In this document: positions 30,585-38,437 of the stretch, one piece after another | Position numbering within the stretch: position 1 is the stretch's first letter | Layout of the letters: each line of letters begins with the position of its first letter | Assembly (NCBI RefSeq): GCF_020037015.1 | Contig: NZ_JAIQDE010000024.1 | Span: forward strand, 90,880-154,879 | Length of the DNA: 64,000 nt | Direction: 5' to 3' | Origin: Corallococcus sp. AS-1-6 | GTDB lineage: Bacteria > Myxococcota > Myxococcia > Myxococcales > Myxococcaceae | Made by a program: the position numbers and the translations under genes | Notes under the pieces: generated by a model | What the model was told of the DNA's origin: nothing | Databases searched by the model: none | What the model saw: the letters and a program-made list of their open reading frames with translations, nothing else

Positions 30585-31703
30585 CTACTGGCCCAGACGG
30601 GCGGTGCCGACGCTGGCTTCCAGCGTGGTGGAGCCGGCGCGCCAGGGACGGGCCTGCTCGCGGACCCAGCGGCCCAGCCGGGCGATGAGGTAGCAGCCCA
30701 CCAGCAGCGCCACGGACACGCCCATCGCCGCCGCCATGCCCAGCCGGGGACCGATGCGCTGCGCGAGGCCCGCGATGTCCGCCCAGCCGTACACCACCGG
30801 CAGGTGCAGCACGTAGATCCACAGCGACAGCCGTCCCAGCGGCGCCAGCAGACCGCTCACCCGCCGCGGCAGCAGGTTCACGACGCCCAGCACCAGCAGG
30901 CCCTGCGCCACGCGGTACATCACCATCGTGGGACTGGTGGGCGTCCACTCCACGGGCACCCAGCGGGTGAGCGCCAGCAGCGCACCTCCCAGCGCGAGCA
31001 ACGCGAAGCCCTGCGCCAGGCCCGGCTTGAGCAGGTGCAGCAAGTGCGCGGCGAACGCGCCCGCGAAGAAGAAGCCCGCCCAGGGGAAGAACGGGAAGCG
31101 GCTGCCCTCCCCGTTGCCAATGAACTGCTGCAGCGGCACCGGCAGGTGCGCGCCCGCGGCCCACATCCCGGCGCTCGCCAGGGGAATGCCCACCGCCAGC
31201 CCGCCCAGCAGCAGCGCCCGCGCGCCCCGGTGCGGCGTCACCACCAGCGCCATCGCGCCCAGGAGCAGCGCCGCGCCGATGCACTGGAGCGCGTCGAACT
31301 GGAACACCTTGCGCAACATGGCGTCGGTCCAGCCCAGCTCGCGCACCGCGCCCCAGCCCGGCCAGTGCAGCAGGTATCCCAGGAAGAGCAGCAGCAGGGC
31401 CCGGCGGAACCGGCGGCCGAAGGAGTCCTTCGCCGCGCCCGGCTTCGTGCCCAGCGCCATCACCACCGCCCAGCCGCTCACCAGCAGGAACAGCGGCGCG
31501 GTGATGCCCCGGAGCTTCCAGTACTCCTGGACCCACGGGTGGTCCCGGAACGCGGGCGCCAGCAGCGCGTCCAGCGTGTGACCCATCACCATGGCGAGCA
31601 CGGCCAGCCCGCGCGCGCCATCCAACGCGGGGTGCCGGGTCTGCCGGAAGCTGAGCGAGGGACCGAATCCTTTCAAAGCGGACCCGAGCATAAGCCCAGC
31701 CAT
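30585..31703 (-). CDS. Acyltransferase-like multi-pass membrane protein (DUF1624/heparan acetyltransferase type)
   Basis: A 372-residue protein with about ten membrane segments. The start RHPALDGARGLAVLAMVMGHTLDAL carries the conserved Asp, Arg and His of this acyltransferase superfamily, followed by APLFLLVSGWAVVMAL. Such proteins transfer acetyl groups across the membrane to sugars; substrate unknown here. The ATG at 31703 has GGAG/GAGG upstream, whereas the longer ATG at 31769 would add 22 soluble residues. It is convergent with the DTW-domain gene. Confidence 0.8.
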   Translation of the reverse strand: MAGLMLGSALKGFGPSLSFRQTRHPALDGARGLAVLAMVMGHTLDALLAPAFRDHPWVQEYWKLRGITAPLFLLVSGWAVVMALGTKPGAAKDSFGRRFRRALLLLFLGYLLHWPGWGAVRELGWTDAMLRKVFQFDALQCIGAALLLGAMALVVTPHRGARALLLGGLAVGIPLASAGMWAAGAHLPVPLQQFIGNGEGSRFPFFPWAGFFFAGAFAAHLLHLLKPGLAQGFALLALGGALLALTRWVPVEWTPTSPTMVMYRVAQGLLVLGVVNLLPRRVSGLLAPLGRLSLWIYVLHLPVVYGWADIAGLAQRIGPRLGMAAAMGVSVALLVGCYLIARLGRWVREQARPWRAGSTTLEASVGTARLGQ

Positions 31704-31817
31704 GGGCCTCGTCTCCAAAACGCACCCACCGTGGGGGGCGGCAGGCGTGGAAACGACCCGGATTTTCACTCCCAGCCCAGGTCACGCCCTCGGCGGTGGA
31801 TGCTACAGGACGGATGC

Positions 31818-32588
31818 ATGTCCGCCCGTGCCGCGCTCGCCGCCCTCGTGCTCCTCGCCGCTCCAGCCTCGGGCCGCGCCGCGTCTGGCGATGACTGGTT
31901 TGGCCGCGACAAGCCCAGACACTTCGCGGCGTGCGCGGCGGCCACGGGCGTGGGCTACGGCGCGGGCGCCGTCCTCTTCGATTCGCCCGGCGCGCGGGCG
32001 CTCAGCGGCGTGGGGCTGGGATTGGGCGTGGGGTTGGGCAAGGAGGTCTACGACCGGGCTCGCGGCAGCGTCTTCTCCGTGAAGGACCTGGCGTGGGACG
32101 CCGCCGGCACCGCGACGGGGCTACTGGCCTCGTTCCTCGTGGACCGGTTCATCATCGAGGTGCTCCTGCCTCCCCGGAGCGTCGCCGTCGCTGGCGGCGG
32201 GAGCGTCCGGGCGCGCGCGGCGCTCCACGAACTTCAGGAGCAGGTCGCGCTGGAGCCGGGGCTCCACCAGCAGCAGGCGGCCTTCGGGATCATCGGTGTC
32301 GGAGACGAGCACGGTGACCTGGCGGCGCGGGCACTGGTTCATGCAGCCGGTGGGCGTGACGCGGACCTGACCGGCGAGGCCCCGCTCGGCCAACTCTCCC
32401 TGGAGCCAGCGCGGCAGGTCCTGCCCGCCGCTCCGGGCGCTCTTCCCCAGGCACTTGCGGCAGACGAGCACGTCCACCTCCCGCCCCTTGCCGCCCGTGT
32501 CTCCATCCTGCATCCGCCGTCCTCCGTGGCGCTCCGCTTCCAGGCGGATGCGCCGCTGCGTATCGCCGAAAAGTTCAAGAAGAGGTAG
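31818..32588 (+). CDS. YfiM-like (DUF2279) small exported protein, C-terminal half uncertain
   Basis: The first 115 residues are convincing: a signal peptide (LAALVLLAAPASGRAA), then DDWFGRDKPRHFAACAAATG, a Gly-rich stretch and GKEVYDRARGSVFSVKDLAWDAAGTATG, the pattern of the YfiM/DUF2279 family, predicted to sit in the envelope. The frame has no stop until 32588, and the last 150 residues lie antisense to the ferredoxin gene. Family members are usually about 110-130 residues, so the tail is probably run-on coding, or the stop was lost by a frameshift. Confidence 0.65.
   Translation: MSARAALAALVLLAAPASGRAASGDDWFGRDKPRHFAACAAATGVGYGAGAVLFDSPGARALSGVGLGLGVGLGKEVYDRARGSVFSVKDLAWDAAGTATGLLASFLVDRFIIEVLLPPRSVAVAGGGSVRARAALHELQEQVALEPGLHQQQAAFGIIGVGDEHGDLAARALVHAAGGRDADLTGEAPLGQLSLEPARQVLPAAPGALPQALAADEHVHLPPLAARVSILHPPSSVALRFQADAPLRIAEKFKKR
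32121..32513 (-). CDS. (2Fe-2S) ferredoxin-like thioredoxin-fold protein
   Basis: A 130-residue protein. VDVLVCRKCLGKSAR and VTPTGCMNQCPRRQVTVLV place Cys18, Cys21, Cys57 and Cys61 in the pattern of thioredoxin-fold [2Fe-2S] ferredoxins (NuoE-like or free-standing). Codon third positions are strongly G/C in this frame up to about residue 110. The last 40 residues lie antisense to the YfiM-like gene. Electron partner unknown. The ATG at 32513 is the natural start. Confidence 0.75.
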   Translation of the reverse strand: MQDGDTGGKGREVDVLVCRKCLGKSARSGGQDLPRWLQGELAERGLAGQVRVTPTGCMNQCPRRQVTVLVSDTDDPEGRLLLVEPRLQRDLLLKFVERRARPDAPAASDGDAPGRQEHLDDEPVHEERGQ

Positions 32589-32768
32589 CGGCGCGGGGAG
32601 GGTTCCGCAGGAGCTGTGGGCCGCGTCCGCCGGGCCGCCGTCCAGGCGGGCGCTGCCGGACTGATGGAATGGGAAAGGCCCCGCCGTGGGTGCGACGTTC
32701 CGTCGCGAAGCCAGCCGCCCGGAGCGCTGGTACGGTGCGCTCCGCGACGCATCCGGGAGGCGCTCCAC

Positions 32769-33890
32769 ATGACGCGAAATCGACTGCTGTTCGGGTTCAC
32801 GCTGTCCGCGTTGGGCCTCGGCGCGCTCGCCGGTTGCGAGCGCTCCCCTGACAAGGCTCCGGAGGCGAAGCCGCCCGCGCCCGCTCCGGTGGCGGAGCAG
32901 GCCCCGAAGCCCCCGGCGTCGGATGCGGAGGCCGTGGCGAAGCTGGCGGCGCACTTCTTCCAGGCGCCTCGCAACGCGGCGCCGCTGCCCGAGGACACCG
33001 CGGAGCAGGTGGCCCTGGGGCGCATGCTCTTCCACGAGCCCCGCCTGTCGAAGAACCACGACGTGTCCTGCAACACCTGCCACGGCCTGGACACCTTCGG
33101 CGTGGACAACAAGGCGCTGTCGGAGGGCCACAAGAAGCAGAAGGGCAGCCGCAACTCGCCCACCGTCTACAACGCGGCCCACCACATCGCGCAGTTCTGG
33201 GACGGCCGCGCCGCCACGCTGGAGGCCCAGGCGGAAGGGCCGATGATGAACCCGGTGGAGATGGCCATGCCGGACGCGAAGCGCGTCGAGGCCACGCTGT
33301 CCTCCATCCCCGAGTACACCACGCGCTTCCGCGCCGCCTTCCCCAAGACGGGCAAGCCCGTCACGCTGGCGAACGCCGCCCGGGCGCTGGCCGCCTTCGA
33401 GCGCACGCTCACCACGCCTTCCCGCTTCGACCGCTTCCTCGCGGGGGAGCACGCGGCCCTGAGCGCGCAGGAGCAGCGCGGCCTGGAGGCCTTCGTCACC
33501 ACCGGCTGCACCACGTGCCACAACGGTCCGGCGGTGGGCGGCGCGTCGTTCCAGAAGCTGGGGCTGGTGGAGGCGTACCCGGCCCTCACCGACGCGGGCC
33601 GCTTCGACGCGACGAAGAACGAGGACGACCGGGGCTACTTCCGCGTGCCCACCCTGCGCAACGTGGAGATGACCGGGCCCTACCTGCACGACGGCAGCGT
33701 GAACGACCTGCCCACCATGGTGCGCCTGATGGGCCGCTACCAACTGGGCCGGACGCTGAAGGACGGCGAGGTGGACGACCTGGTGGCCTTCCTCAAGAGC
33801 CTCACCGGCGAGCTGCCTCCCGCCGAGCGCATCTCCGCGCCGCCCCTGCCCCCCAGCACGAAGCGCACGCCCAAGCCGGACCCGTCGTAG
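32769..33890 (+). CDS. Di-haem cytochrome c peroxidase, lipoprotein
   Basis: A 373-residue protein of the bacterial cytochrome c peroxidase/MauG family. A lipoprotein signal ends at GALAGC (Cys22). Two haem sites are present: C101NTCH and C247TTCH. The family segments LGRMLFHEPRLSKN and GSRNSPTVYNAAHHIAQFWDGRAATLE are intact, as is the C-terminal FRVPTLRNVEMTGPYLHDGSV. The enzyme reduces hydrogen peroxide with electrons from small cytochromes in the periplasm; anchoring as a lipoprotein keeps it at a membrane. Confidence 0.93.
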   Translation: MTRNRLLFGFTLSALGLGALAGCERSPDKAPEAKPPAPAPVAEQAPKPPASDAEAVAKLAAHFFQAPRNAAPLPEDTAEQVALGRMLFHEPRLSKNHDVSCNTCHGLDTFGVDNKALSEGHKKQKGSRNSPTVYNAAHHIAQFWDGRAATLEAQAEGPMMNPVEMAMPDAKRVEATLSSIPEYTTRFRAAFPKTGKPVTLANAARALAAFERTLTTPSRFDRFLAGEHAALSAQEQRGLEAFVTTGCTTCHNGPAVGGASFQKLGLVEAYPALTDAGRFDATKNEDDRGYFRVPTLRNVEMTGPYLHDGSVNDLPTMVRLMGRYQLGRTLKDGEVDDLVAFLKSLTGELPPAERISAPPLPPSTKRTPKPDPS

Positions 33891-33940
33891 CTCGCAGGAA
33901 ACGTCGCGTCCCGCCCGGCGGGTGCTAAACCCTCGCGCCC

Positions 33941-34336
33941 ATGACCTTCTTCTTCCATCTCCACTCGGGTCTTCGCTACCTGGTGCTGTTGTCCGGTGTC
34001 CTCGCGCTCGCGTTCTTCGCGTTCGCGGTCGCCACGAAGCGCCCGTTCGACAAGGTGGGGCGCATCATCGGTGCGTCCTACTCCGGCTTCCTGCAGTTGC
34101 AGGTGCTGGTGGGCATCGCGGTGCTGGTGACGCGCGGGTACTACCCGGCGCTCATCGGGCACATCGTGATGATGATCCTCGCGGTGGGCGCCATCCAGGG
34201 CCCCCTGTCCGCGAACCGCCGCCGCACGCCGCCCGGCTACGTGCTGCCCCTGGTGGGCACGCTGGTGTCGCTGGCGCTGGTGGCGGGCGGCATCCTGGCC
34301 ATCCGCCCGGGCCTGTTCGTCTCCACCGCGTTCTGA
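33941..34336 (+). CDS. Small four-helix membrane protein
   Basis: A 131-residue protein with four membrane segments. It begins FFFHLHSGLRYLVLLSGVLAL, with two His residues near the first helix, like small proteins sometimes labelled cytochrome b in other genomes. Haem binding is not proven by the sequence. It lies 50 bases after the peroxidase in the same direction, so an electron-transfer link is possible but is inference. Confidence 0.7.
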   Translation: MTFFFHLHSGLRYLVLLSGVLALAFFAFAVATKRPFDKVGRIIGASYSGFLQLQVLVGIAVLVTRGYYPALIGHIVMMILAVGAIQGPLSANRRRTPPGYVLPLVGTLVSLALVAGGILAIRPGLFVSTAF

Positions 34337-34356
34337 GGCACGCGTGGGGCGGCGAA

Positions 34357-34377
34357 GCGGCTGGGGCCTCCAGCCGC
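34357..34377. terminator. Hairpin between convergent genes
   Basis: GCGGCTGG (34357-34364) pairs with CCAGCCGC (34370-34377) around a 5-base loop, in the 57-base gap between two genes that end toward each other. It may serve both; no T run is present. Confidence 0.45.
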
Positions 34378-34393
34378 CTCGCGAGGCCTCCCG

Positions 34394-35851
34394 TCAGCGA
34401 CGTGCGCGCCGGCGCAGGGCCAGGGGCGTGAGCAACGCGAGGAGCGCGGGCAGCAGGCCCGGGCTCGCGCTGCAACCGCCGTCATCCTCGTCGTCCCCGG
34501 ACGGGTCCTGCTCCGGGCCCGCGTCCGGGACAACGCCCGCGTCCGTGGTGCCGGTGCCCGCGTCCACGCCGGTGCCGGTACCCGCGTCCACGCCGGTGCC
34601 CGCGTCCGTGGCGCCGCCGGTGCCCGCGTCCGGAGTCCCGCCGGTGTTCGCGGGGCAGTCACCCAGCGAGTGCTCCAGGGCCCCCAGCGTGGCGGAGGCG
34701 GGCCGGGCGCGCGCGCAGAAGTCCTCCGGCGCCAGCGTGTTGCGCGGGGCCGCGCCGATGAGCGACGACACGTCGCCCTTGAGGGTCAGGTCCCCCTTGA
34801 GCGGCGCCACGTACCAGGACGCGAAGGTGCTGGTGGCCACGCCCGACCGGTTGTTGCCCTGGGTGCCGGTGGCGCTGTCGCGGTTGCGGATGACGCCCGT
34901 CAGCACGTTGCCCACGGCTTCGCCGGTGGACGCGGCGTAGCGGTAGTCCACGCCCGTCGTTCCGACGAACGTGTTGAACAGCACGCGCGTGTTCGCGGCC
35001 TTGTTCAGGTACACCGCGACGTCCGAGCAGTTCGCCACGATGTTGTTGCGGATGACTCCGTCCGTGTGCTCCGGCGAGCACGGCACCTGGGGGTCGAAGG
35101 CCGGCGCGCAGAACTCGTTCCCCGTCCCGCCTCCGCCGAACGACAGGCCGATGCGCGTGTCCCCCGCGGGCTGGTCCTTCACGCACAGGACGCGGTTGCG
35201 CTCGAAGAGGCCGCGCTTGCCGCCGCTCTTCATGAAGGCGCCGTAGGAGATGCCGCCCTGCTTGGAGAAGTCGTGCAGCTCGTTGTCGCGGACCACCCAG
35301 TCGTCGCCGGTGTCGATGTTCAGCTTGGTCACGGGCGTGGACGTGGCGCGCGCGTGCGTGTCGTAGATTTCGTTGTGCTCGATGAGGCCCCGGTGCGGCA
35401 TCTCCCACACGCCGCTGCCGTTCTTCGTCGCGTTCACCTTGAGCTGCGCGTTGAAGTCGCGCACGCGGCTGTTGCGCAGGACGAAGTTCTCCGCGTGGCC
35501 GGTGACGTGGAAGGCGTGCTCACAGGCCTGATCGGTGGAGCAGATGCCCTCCACCGTGAGCCCGTCGAAGGTCCAGTAGCGGCCGGACACCTTGAAGCCC
35601 TCCTGCGCGTTGAAGCGCACGACGGCCGCGTGGCGGTTCTTCGCGCGCACGATGATGGGCGCGGCCTGGGTGCCCTCCGCCGCGCAGTTGAGGTTCGCGT
35701 TGACGGTGTACGTGCCGTCCTCCAGGACCAGCTCATCCCCGGCCTTCGCGGACGAGAGCGCGGTCTGGAGTTCGGCCACGGTGGTGATGCTCTTCACGGC
35801 CGCGCCGCCCGTCAGGGGCAGCAGCAGCAGGGTGAGGGAGAGGGTTCTCAT
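34394..35851 (-). CDS. Exported right-handed beta-helix protein with MYXO-CTERM-type sorting tail
   Basis: A 485-residue protein. A signal peptide (LSLTLLLLPLTGGAAV) is followed by a parallel beta-helix of the polysaccharide lyase 6/chondroitinase B type (TVAELQTALSSAKAGDELVLEDGTY, WTFDGLTVEGI, GLIEHNEIYDTHAR). A low-complexity linker of repeated DAGTG units (about residues 410-455) leads to the tail DDGGCSASPG, a hydrophobic helix and RRRARR, the arrangement of MYXO-CTERM domains that are thought to anchor proteins at the cell surface after cleavage at the Cys. Likely acts on or binds polysaccharide; no catalytic residue is assigned. Confidence 0.85.
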   Translation of the reverse strand: MRTLSLTLLLLPLTGGAAVKSITTVAELQTALSSAKAGDELVLEDGTYTVNANLNCAAEGTQAAPIIVRAKNRHAAVVRFNAQEGFKVSGRYWTFDGLTVEGICSTDQACEHAFHVTGHAENFVLRNSRVRDFNAQLKVNATKNGSGVWEMPHRGLIEHNEIYDTHARATSTPVTKLNIDTGDDWVVRDNELHDFSKQGGISYGAFMKSGGKRGLFERNRVLCVKDQPAGDTRIGLSFGGGGTGNEFCAPAFDPQVPCSPEHTDGVIRNNIVANCSDVAVYLNKAANTRVLFNTFVGTTGVDYRYAASTGEAVGNVLTGVIRNRDSATGTQGNNRSGVATSTFASWYVAPLKGDLTLKGDVSSLIGAAPRNTLAPEDFCARARPASATLGALEHSLGDCPANTGGTPDAGTGGATDAGTGVDAGTGTGVDAGTGTTDAGVVPDAGPEQDPSGDDEDDGGCSASPGLLPALLALLTPLALRRRARR

Positions 35852-35978
35852 GGGGGGCTCCTGGGGGAGGAGAAGGGGGCACGGACGTTACCGGATCCCC
35901 CCGCCGGGCAGGCAGCCGGGCGTGCGCAGGCATTCCGGCCGCTAGGGAACCCGCCTTCGCGTGAACACCTGTCGTCCC

Positions 35979-36521
35979 ATGGCCCTTCAACCCAAGGACT
36001 CAAGGTGGAGCCGTTCCGTGCTGGGGGTTTCAGCGCTGGCCGGGGTGCTGCTCATGGCCCCGGGCGCGTTCGCGCTGCCTTCCCCGGGGCAGTCGCTGCC
36101 GGCGTTCTCCGCGCGCGACCTGACGAACGGGAAGCACGCGAGCGATGAGCTGAAGGGGCGGCCCACGCTGATGGTCGTCATCACCGACAAGGACGCGGGG
36201 AGCCAGATGCGCGGGTGGTTCGACGCGGCGGACCAGCACGTGCCGGACACGGTGCACCGCCAGTCGCTCATCGCCCTCAAGCTGCCGTTCTTCGTCAGCG
36301 AGGGCGCCGCGCGGGGCAAGGCGAAGGGTCAGGTGCCCCGGGAGTTCTGGGAGGACACCTGGCTGGACAAGAACGGCGGCATGGCCAAGGCGCTGGGGCT
36401 CTCCTCCAGCGAGACACCCTATGTCCTGGCGCTGGACGCGCAGGGGCGGGTGCTGGCCAGCGTCCACGCCACCGTGGACTCGCCGGAGGCGCGGACCATC
36501 TGGTCCGCGCTCCGGCAGTGA
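35979..36521 (+). CDS. Exported thioredoxin-fold-like protein without CxxC
   Basis: About 180 residues. A signal peptide (SALAGVLLMAPGAFA) precedes a domain of thioredoxin/YtfJ shape: GQSLPAFSARDLTNGKHASDELKGRPTLMVVITDKDAG at the start and TPYVLALDAQGRVLASVHA near the end. The positions where thiol enzymes carry CxxC hold no Cys, so redox activity is unlikely. Function unknown. A GTG at 35961 is an alternative start. It ends 10 bases before the convergent DUF4476 gene. Confidence 0.68.
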   Translation: MALQPKDSRWSRSVLGVSALAGVLLMAPGAFALPSPGQSLPAFSARDLTNGKHASDELKGRPTLMVVITDKDAGSQMRGWFDAADQHVPDTVHRQSLIALKLPFFVSEGAARGKAKGQVPREFWEDTWLDKNGGMAKALGLSSSETPYVLALDAQGRVLASVHATVDSPEARTIWSALRQ

Positions 36522-36531
36522 CCCGGGGAGG

Positions 36532-37227
36532 CTAGTAGCGCCCGCCGCTTTCGAGGATGGCCTGGAGCTGCGCCTTGTCGTTGGAGAAGGGGAACGCCTG
36601 GTACAACTGGTAGCCGTTCTGCGGATCCAGCAGCGTGGGCCGCATCAGGCGCACCACCTCCAGCTTGTCGTTGGAGAAGGAGAACTGCCCCAGCACCGAC
36701 AGGATGTGCGACACGAGGAAGTTCTCGTTCGGGGCCACCTGCGACAGGATGCGCAGCTTCTCGCGCGGGAAGGACTCGCGCACCATCGCCTGGGTGATGC
36801 TGCGGAACTGCTGGTCGGAGATGGGCCGCACCACCGGCGGCGGGGGCGGCATCGGCGCCGGCTGGTTGATGACCACCGGGGGCAGGGGCGCGGCGTCGTC
36901 CACGTACTCGCTCAGCTTGTCCAGCTCCTCCATCGCGTTGCGGATGCTGTCGCGGCCCTTGGCGTCCCGGGTGCGGGACATCGCGTCGCGCAGCGCCTTC
37001 TCCAGCCGGTCGATGCGGCGCTCCATCTGCTCACGGTCGACGACGATCTGGTTGCGCTGGGGCACCGGCTGCGGCATCGGATGCGGCGTGGAGTGTCCCG
37101 GGGGCGGGGGGCGGCGGAACTCGGCGCCGCCAGCGATGTTGACTGAGTCCGCCGCTTTGGTGGGCGCCGTCTGGGCCAGGGCAGCGGCGGAGGACAGCAG
37201 GACGACGGCGAGGGTCAGGGCCTTCAT
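36532..37227 (-). CDS. Exported DUF4476 protein
   Basis: A 231-residue protein. A signal peptide (ALTLAVVLLSSAAALA) is followed by a Pro-rich stretch, a coiled-coil-like segment (REQMERRIDRLEKALRDAM) and a C-terminal DUF4476 domain (residues 135-231) with PISDQQFRSITQAM, LSVLGQFSFSNDKLEVVRLM and the repeat of that motif AFPFSNDKAQLQAIL. The function of the domain is unknown. The ATG at 37227 has AAGGA eight bases upstream; the ATG three codons earlier does not. Confidence 0.82.
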   Translation of the reverse strand: MKALTLAVVLLSSAAALAQTAPTKAADSVNIAGGAEFRRPPPPGHSTPHPMPQPVPQRNQIVVDREQMERRIDRLEKALRDAMSRTRDAKGRDSIRNAMEELDKLSEYVDDAAPLPPVVINQPAPMPPPPPVVRPISDQQFRSITQAMVRESFPREKLRILSQVAPNENFLVSHILSVLGQFSFSNDKLEVVRLMRPTLLDPQNGYQLYQAFPFSNDKAQLQAILESGGRY

Positions 37228-37338
37228 GGTGTGCATCCTTGGGGGTGTTCGTGCTTCGTCCCATCTGACGGGACAGAGGCCCGCTCATTCAAGCCCCCTG
37301 GCGTCTTCCCCACGAAGGCCCTGCCTGTTCAGGGCGGC

Positions 37339-37938
37339 TCAGCCGCGCTTGGAGACGACCTGGCCGTCCGCGCCAATCTCGTAGACGAGCGGCACGCCGG
37401 TGGCGAGCTCCAGGCCCACCACCGTCTCGCCGGACAGCTTGTCCAGGCGCATCACCAGGGAGCGGTTGGAGTTGCCGTGCGCCACGACGAGCACGTTCTT
37501 GCCCTGGCGCAGGTCGCCCGCGATGGCGCGGTCGAAGAAGGGCAGCACGCGCTTCGCGGTCATCTCCAGGGACTCGCCGTTGGGGGGCGGCACGTCATAG
37601 GAGCGGCGCCAGACGTGGACCTGCTTCTCGCCGAACTCCTTGGCGGCGTCCGCCTTGTTGAGCCCCTGCAGGTCGCCGTAGTGGCGCTCGTTGAGGGCCG
37701 CGTCGCGGATGACGGGCGGGCGCTGGCCCAGCGTGTCCAGCAGGATGGCGAGCGTCTCCTGCGCGCGGCTGAGGGCGGAGGTGTAGGCGACGTCGAACTT
37801 CAGGCCCTGGAGCGCTTCGGCGGCCTTGCGGGCTTCGTTCCGGCCCTGCTCGGTGAGGGGCACGTCCACGAAGCCGGTGAAGCGGTTCTCGTGGTTCCAG
37901 AGAGACTGACCATGACGGACGAGGGCGAGGATGGGCAT
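37339..37938 (-). CDS. gpmA: 2,3-bisphosphoglycerate-dependent phosphoglycerate mutase
   Basis: A 199-residue glycolytic enzyme that interconverts 3- and 2-phosphoglycerate. The phosphohistidine motif is [10 protein letters not shown] with His9, followed by [12 protein letters not shown], a catalytic Glu in [15 protein letters not shown] and the second His in [12 protein letters not shown]. At 199 residues it is shorter than the 230-250 typical of E. coli GpmA but fits the short bacterial form. It is the last ordinary metabolic gene before the biosynthetic cluster. Confidence 0.92.
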   Translation of the reverse strand: MPILALVRHGQSLWNHENRFTGFVDVPLTEQGRNEARKAAEALQGLKFDVAYTSALSRAQETLAILLDTLGQRPPVIRDAALNERHYGDLQGLNKADAAKEFGEKQVHVWRRSYDVPPPNGESLEMTAKRVLPFFDRAIAGDLRQGKNVLVVAHGNSNRSLVMRLDKLSGETVVGLELATGVPLVYEIGADGQVVSKRG

Positions 37939-38034
37939 GGCCCCCCTGCTAGCCCAACCGGGGGCGGGGGGAAAAGAGGCAAGCCCCGTCCACCCGCCCG
38001 GCCCGTCGTCTTGCGGCCACGCGCCGGGGCGCGT

Positions 38035-38295
38035 TCAGCCGGCGGCCTGGGTCTCCTGCTGGAGGCGCTCGCAGACGGCCGCCACCGCGCTCAGCGTGTT
38101 GAACAGGTCCACCATGCCCACCTGGAGGCCCAGGTCGTCCTCGATGCGGTTGGCCAGCATCGTGGCCAGCAGCGAGTTGCCCCCCACCTCCAGGAAGTGG
38201 TCCTCCGGCCGCACGGCGTCCACCCCCAGCAGCTCCTGCCAGTACCCCGCCAGCCGCGCCTCCATGGGCGATGGGACTGCGCTCTGTGTGCTCAT
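38035..38295 (-). CDS. Free-standing carrier protein (ACP/PCP) 1
   Basis: An 86-residue carrier protein. The phosphopantetheine site is Ser41 in FLEVGGNSLLAT. It is closely similar to the carrier protein at 54989-55252: both share the ELLGV, VRPEDHFLE and LFNTL blocks, so they are recent paralogues. It is transcribed divergently from the PKS gene, with 142 bases between starts that contain an A/T-rich patch, probably a shared control region. It could receive a starter or building block, or be a trans-acting carrier for tailoring. Confidence 0.88.
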   Translation of the reverse strand: MSTQSAVPSPMEARLAGYWQELLGVDAVRPEDHFLEVGGNSLLATMLANRIEDDLGLQVGMVDLFNTLSAVAAVCERLQQETQAAG

Positions 38296-38437
38296 GGTGG
38301 GCTCCTGCCGGGTGGGCGCTCGAATGGCCGTAAAATGAGGAAAATAGAACTACCGCGTCAAGACTGGGCGCGCCAGGGCAGGCAGGCGGCCTTCACCGTT
38401 CCCCGGGTTCCGGGGTTCCCTGGCAGGCTCGCGAGCC

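Noticed and set aside
30804..31817. Upstream part of the plus-strand frame that ends at 32588
   Set aside because: It lies antisense to the acyltransferase gene, is Gln/Arg/His-rich, and the real signal peptide begins at 31818.
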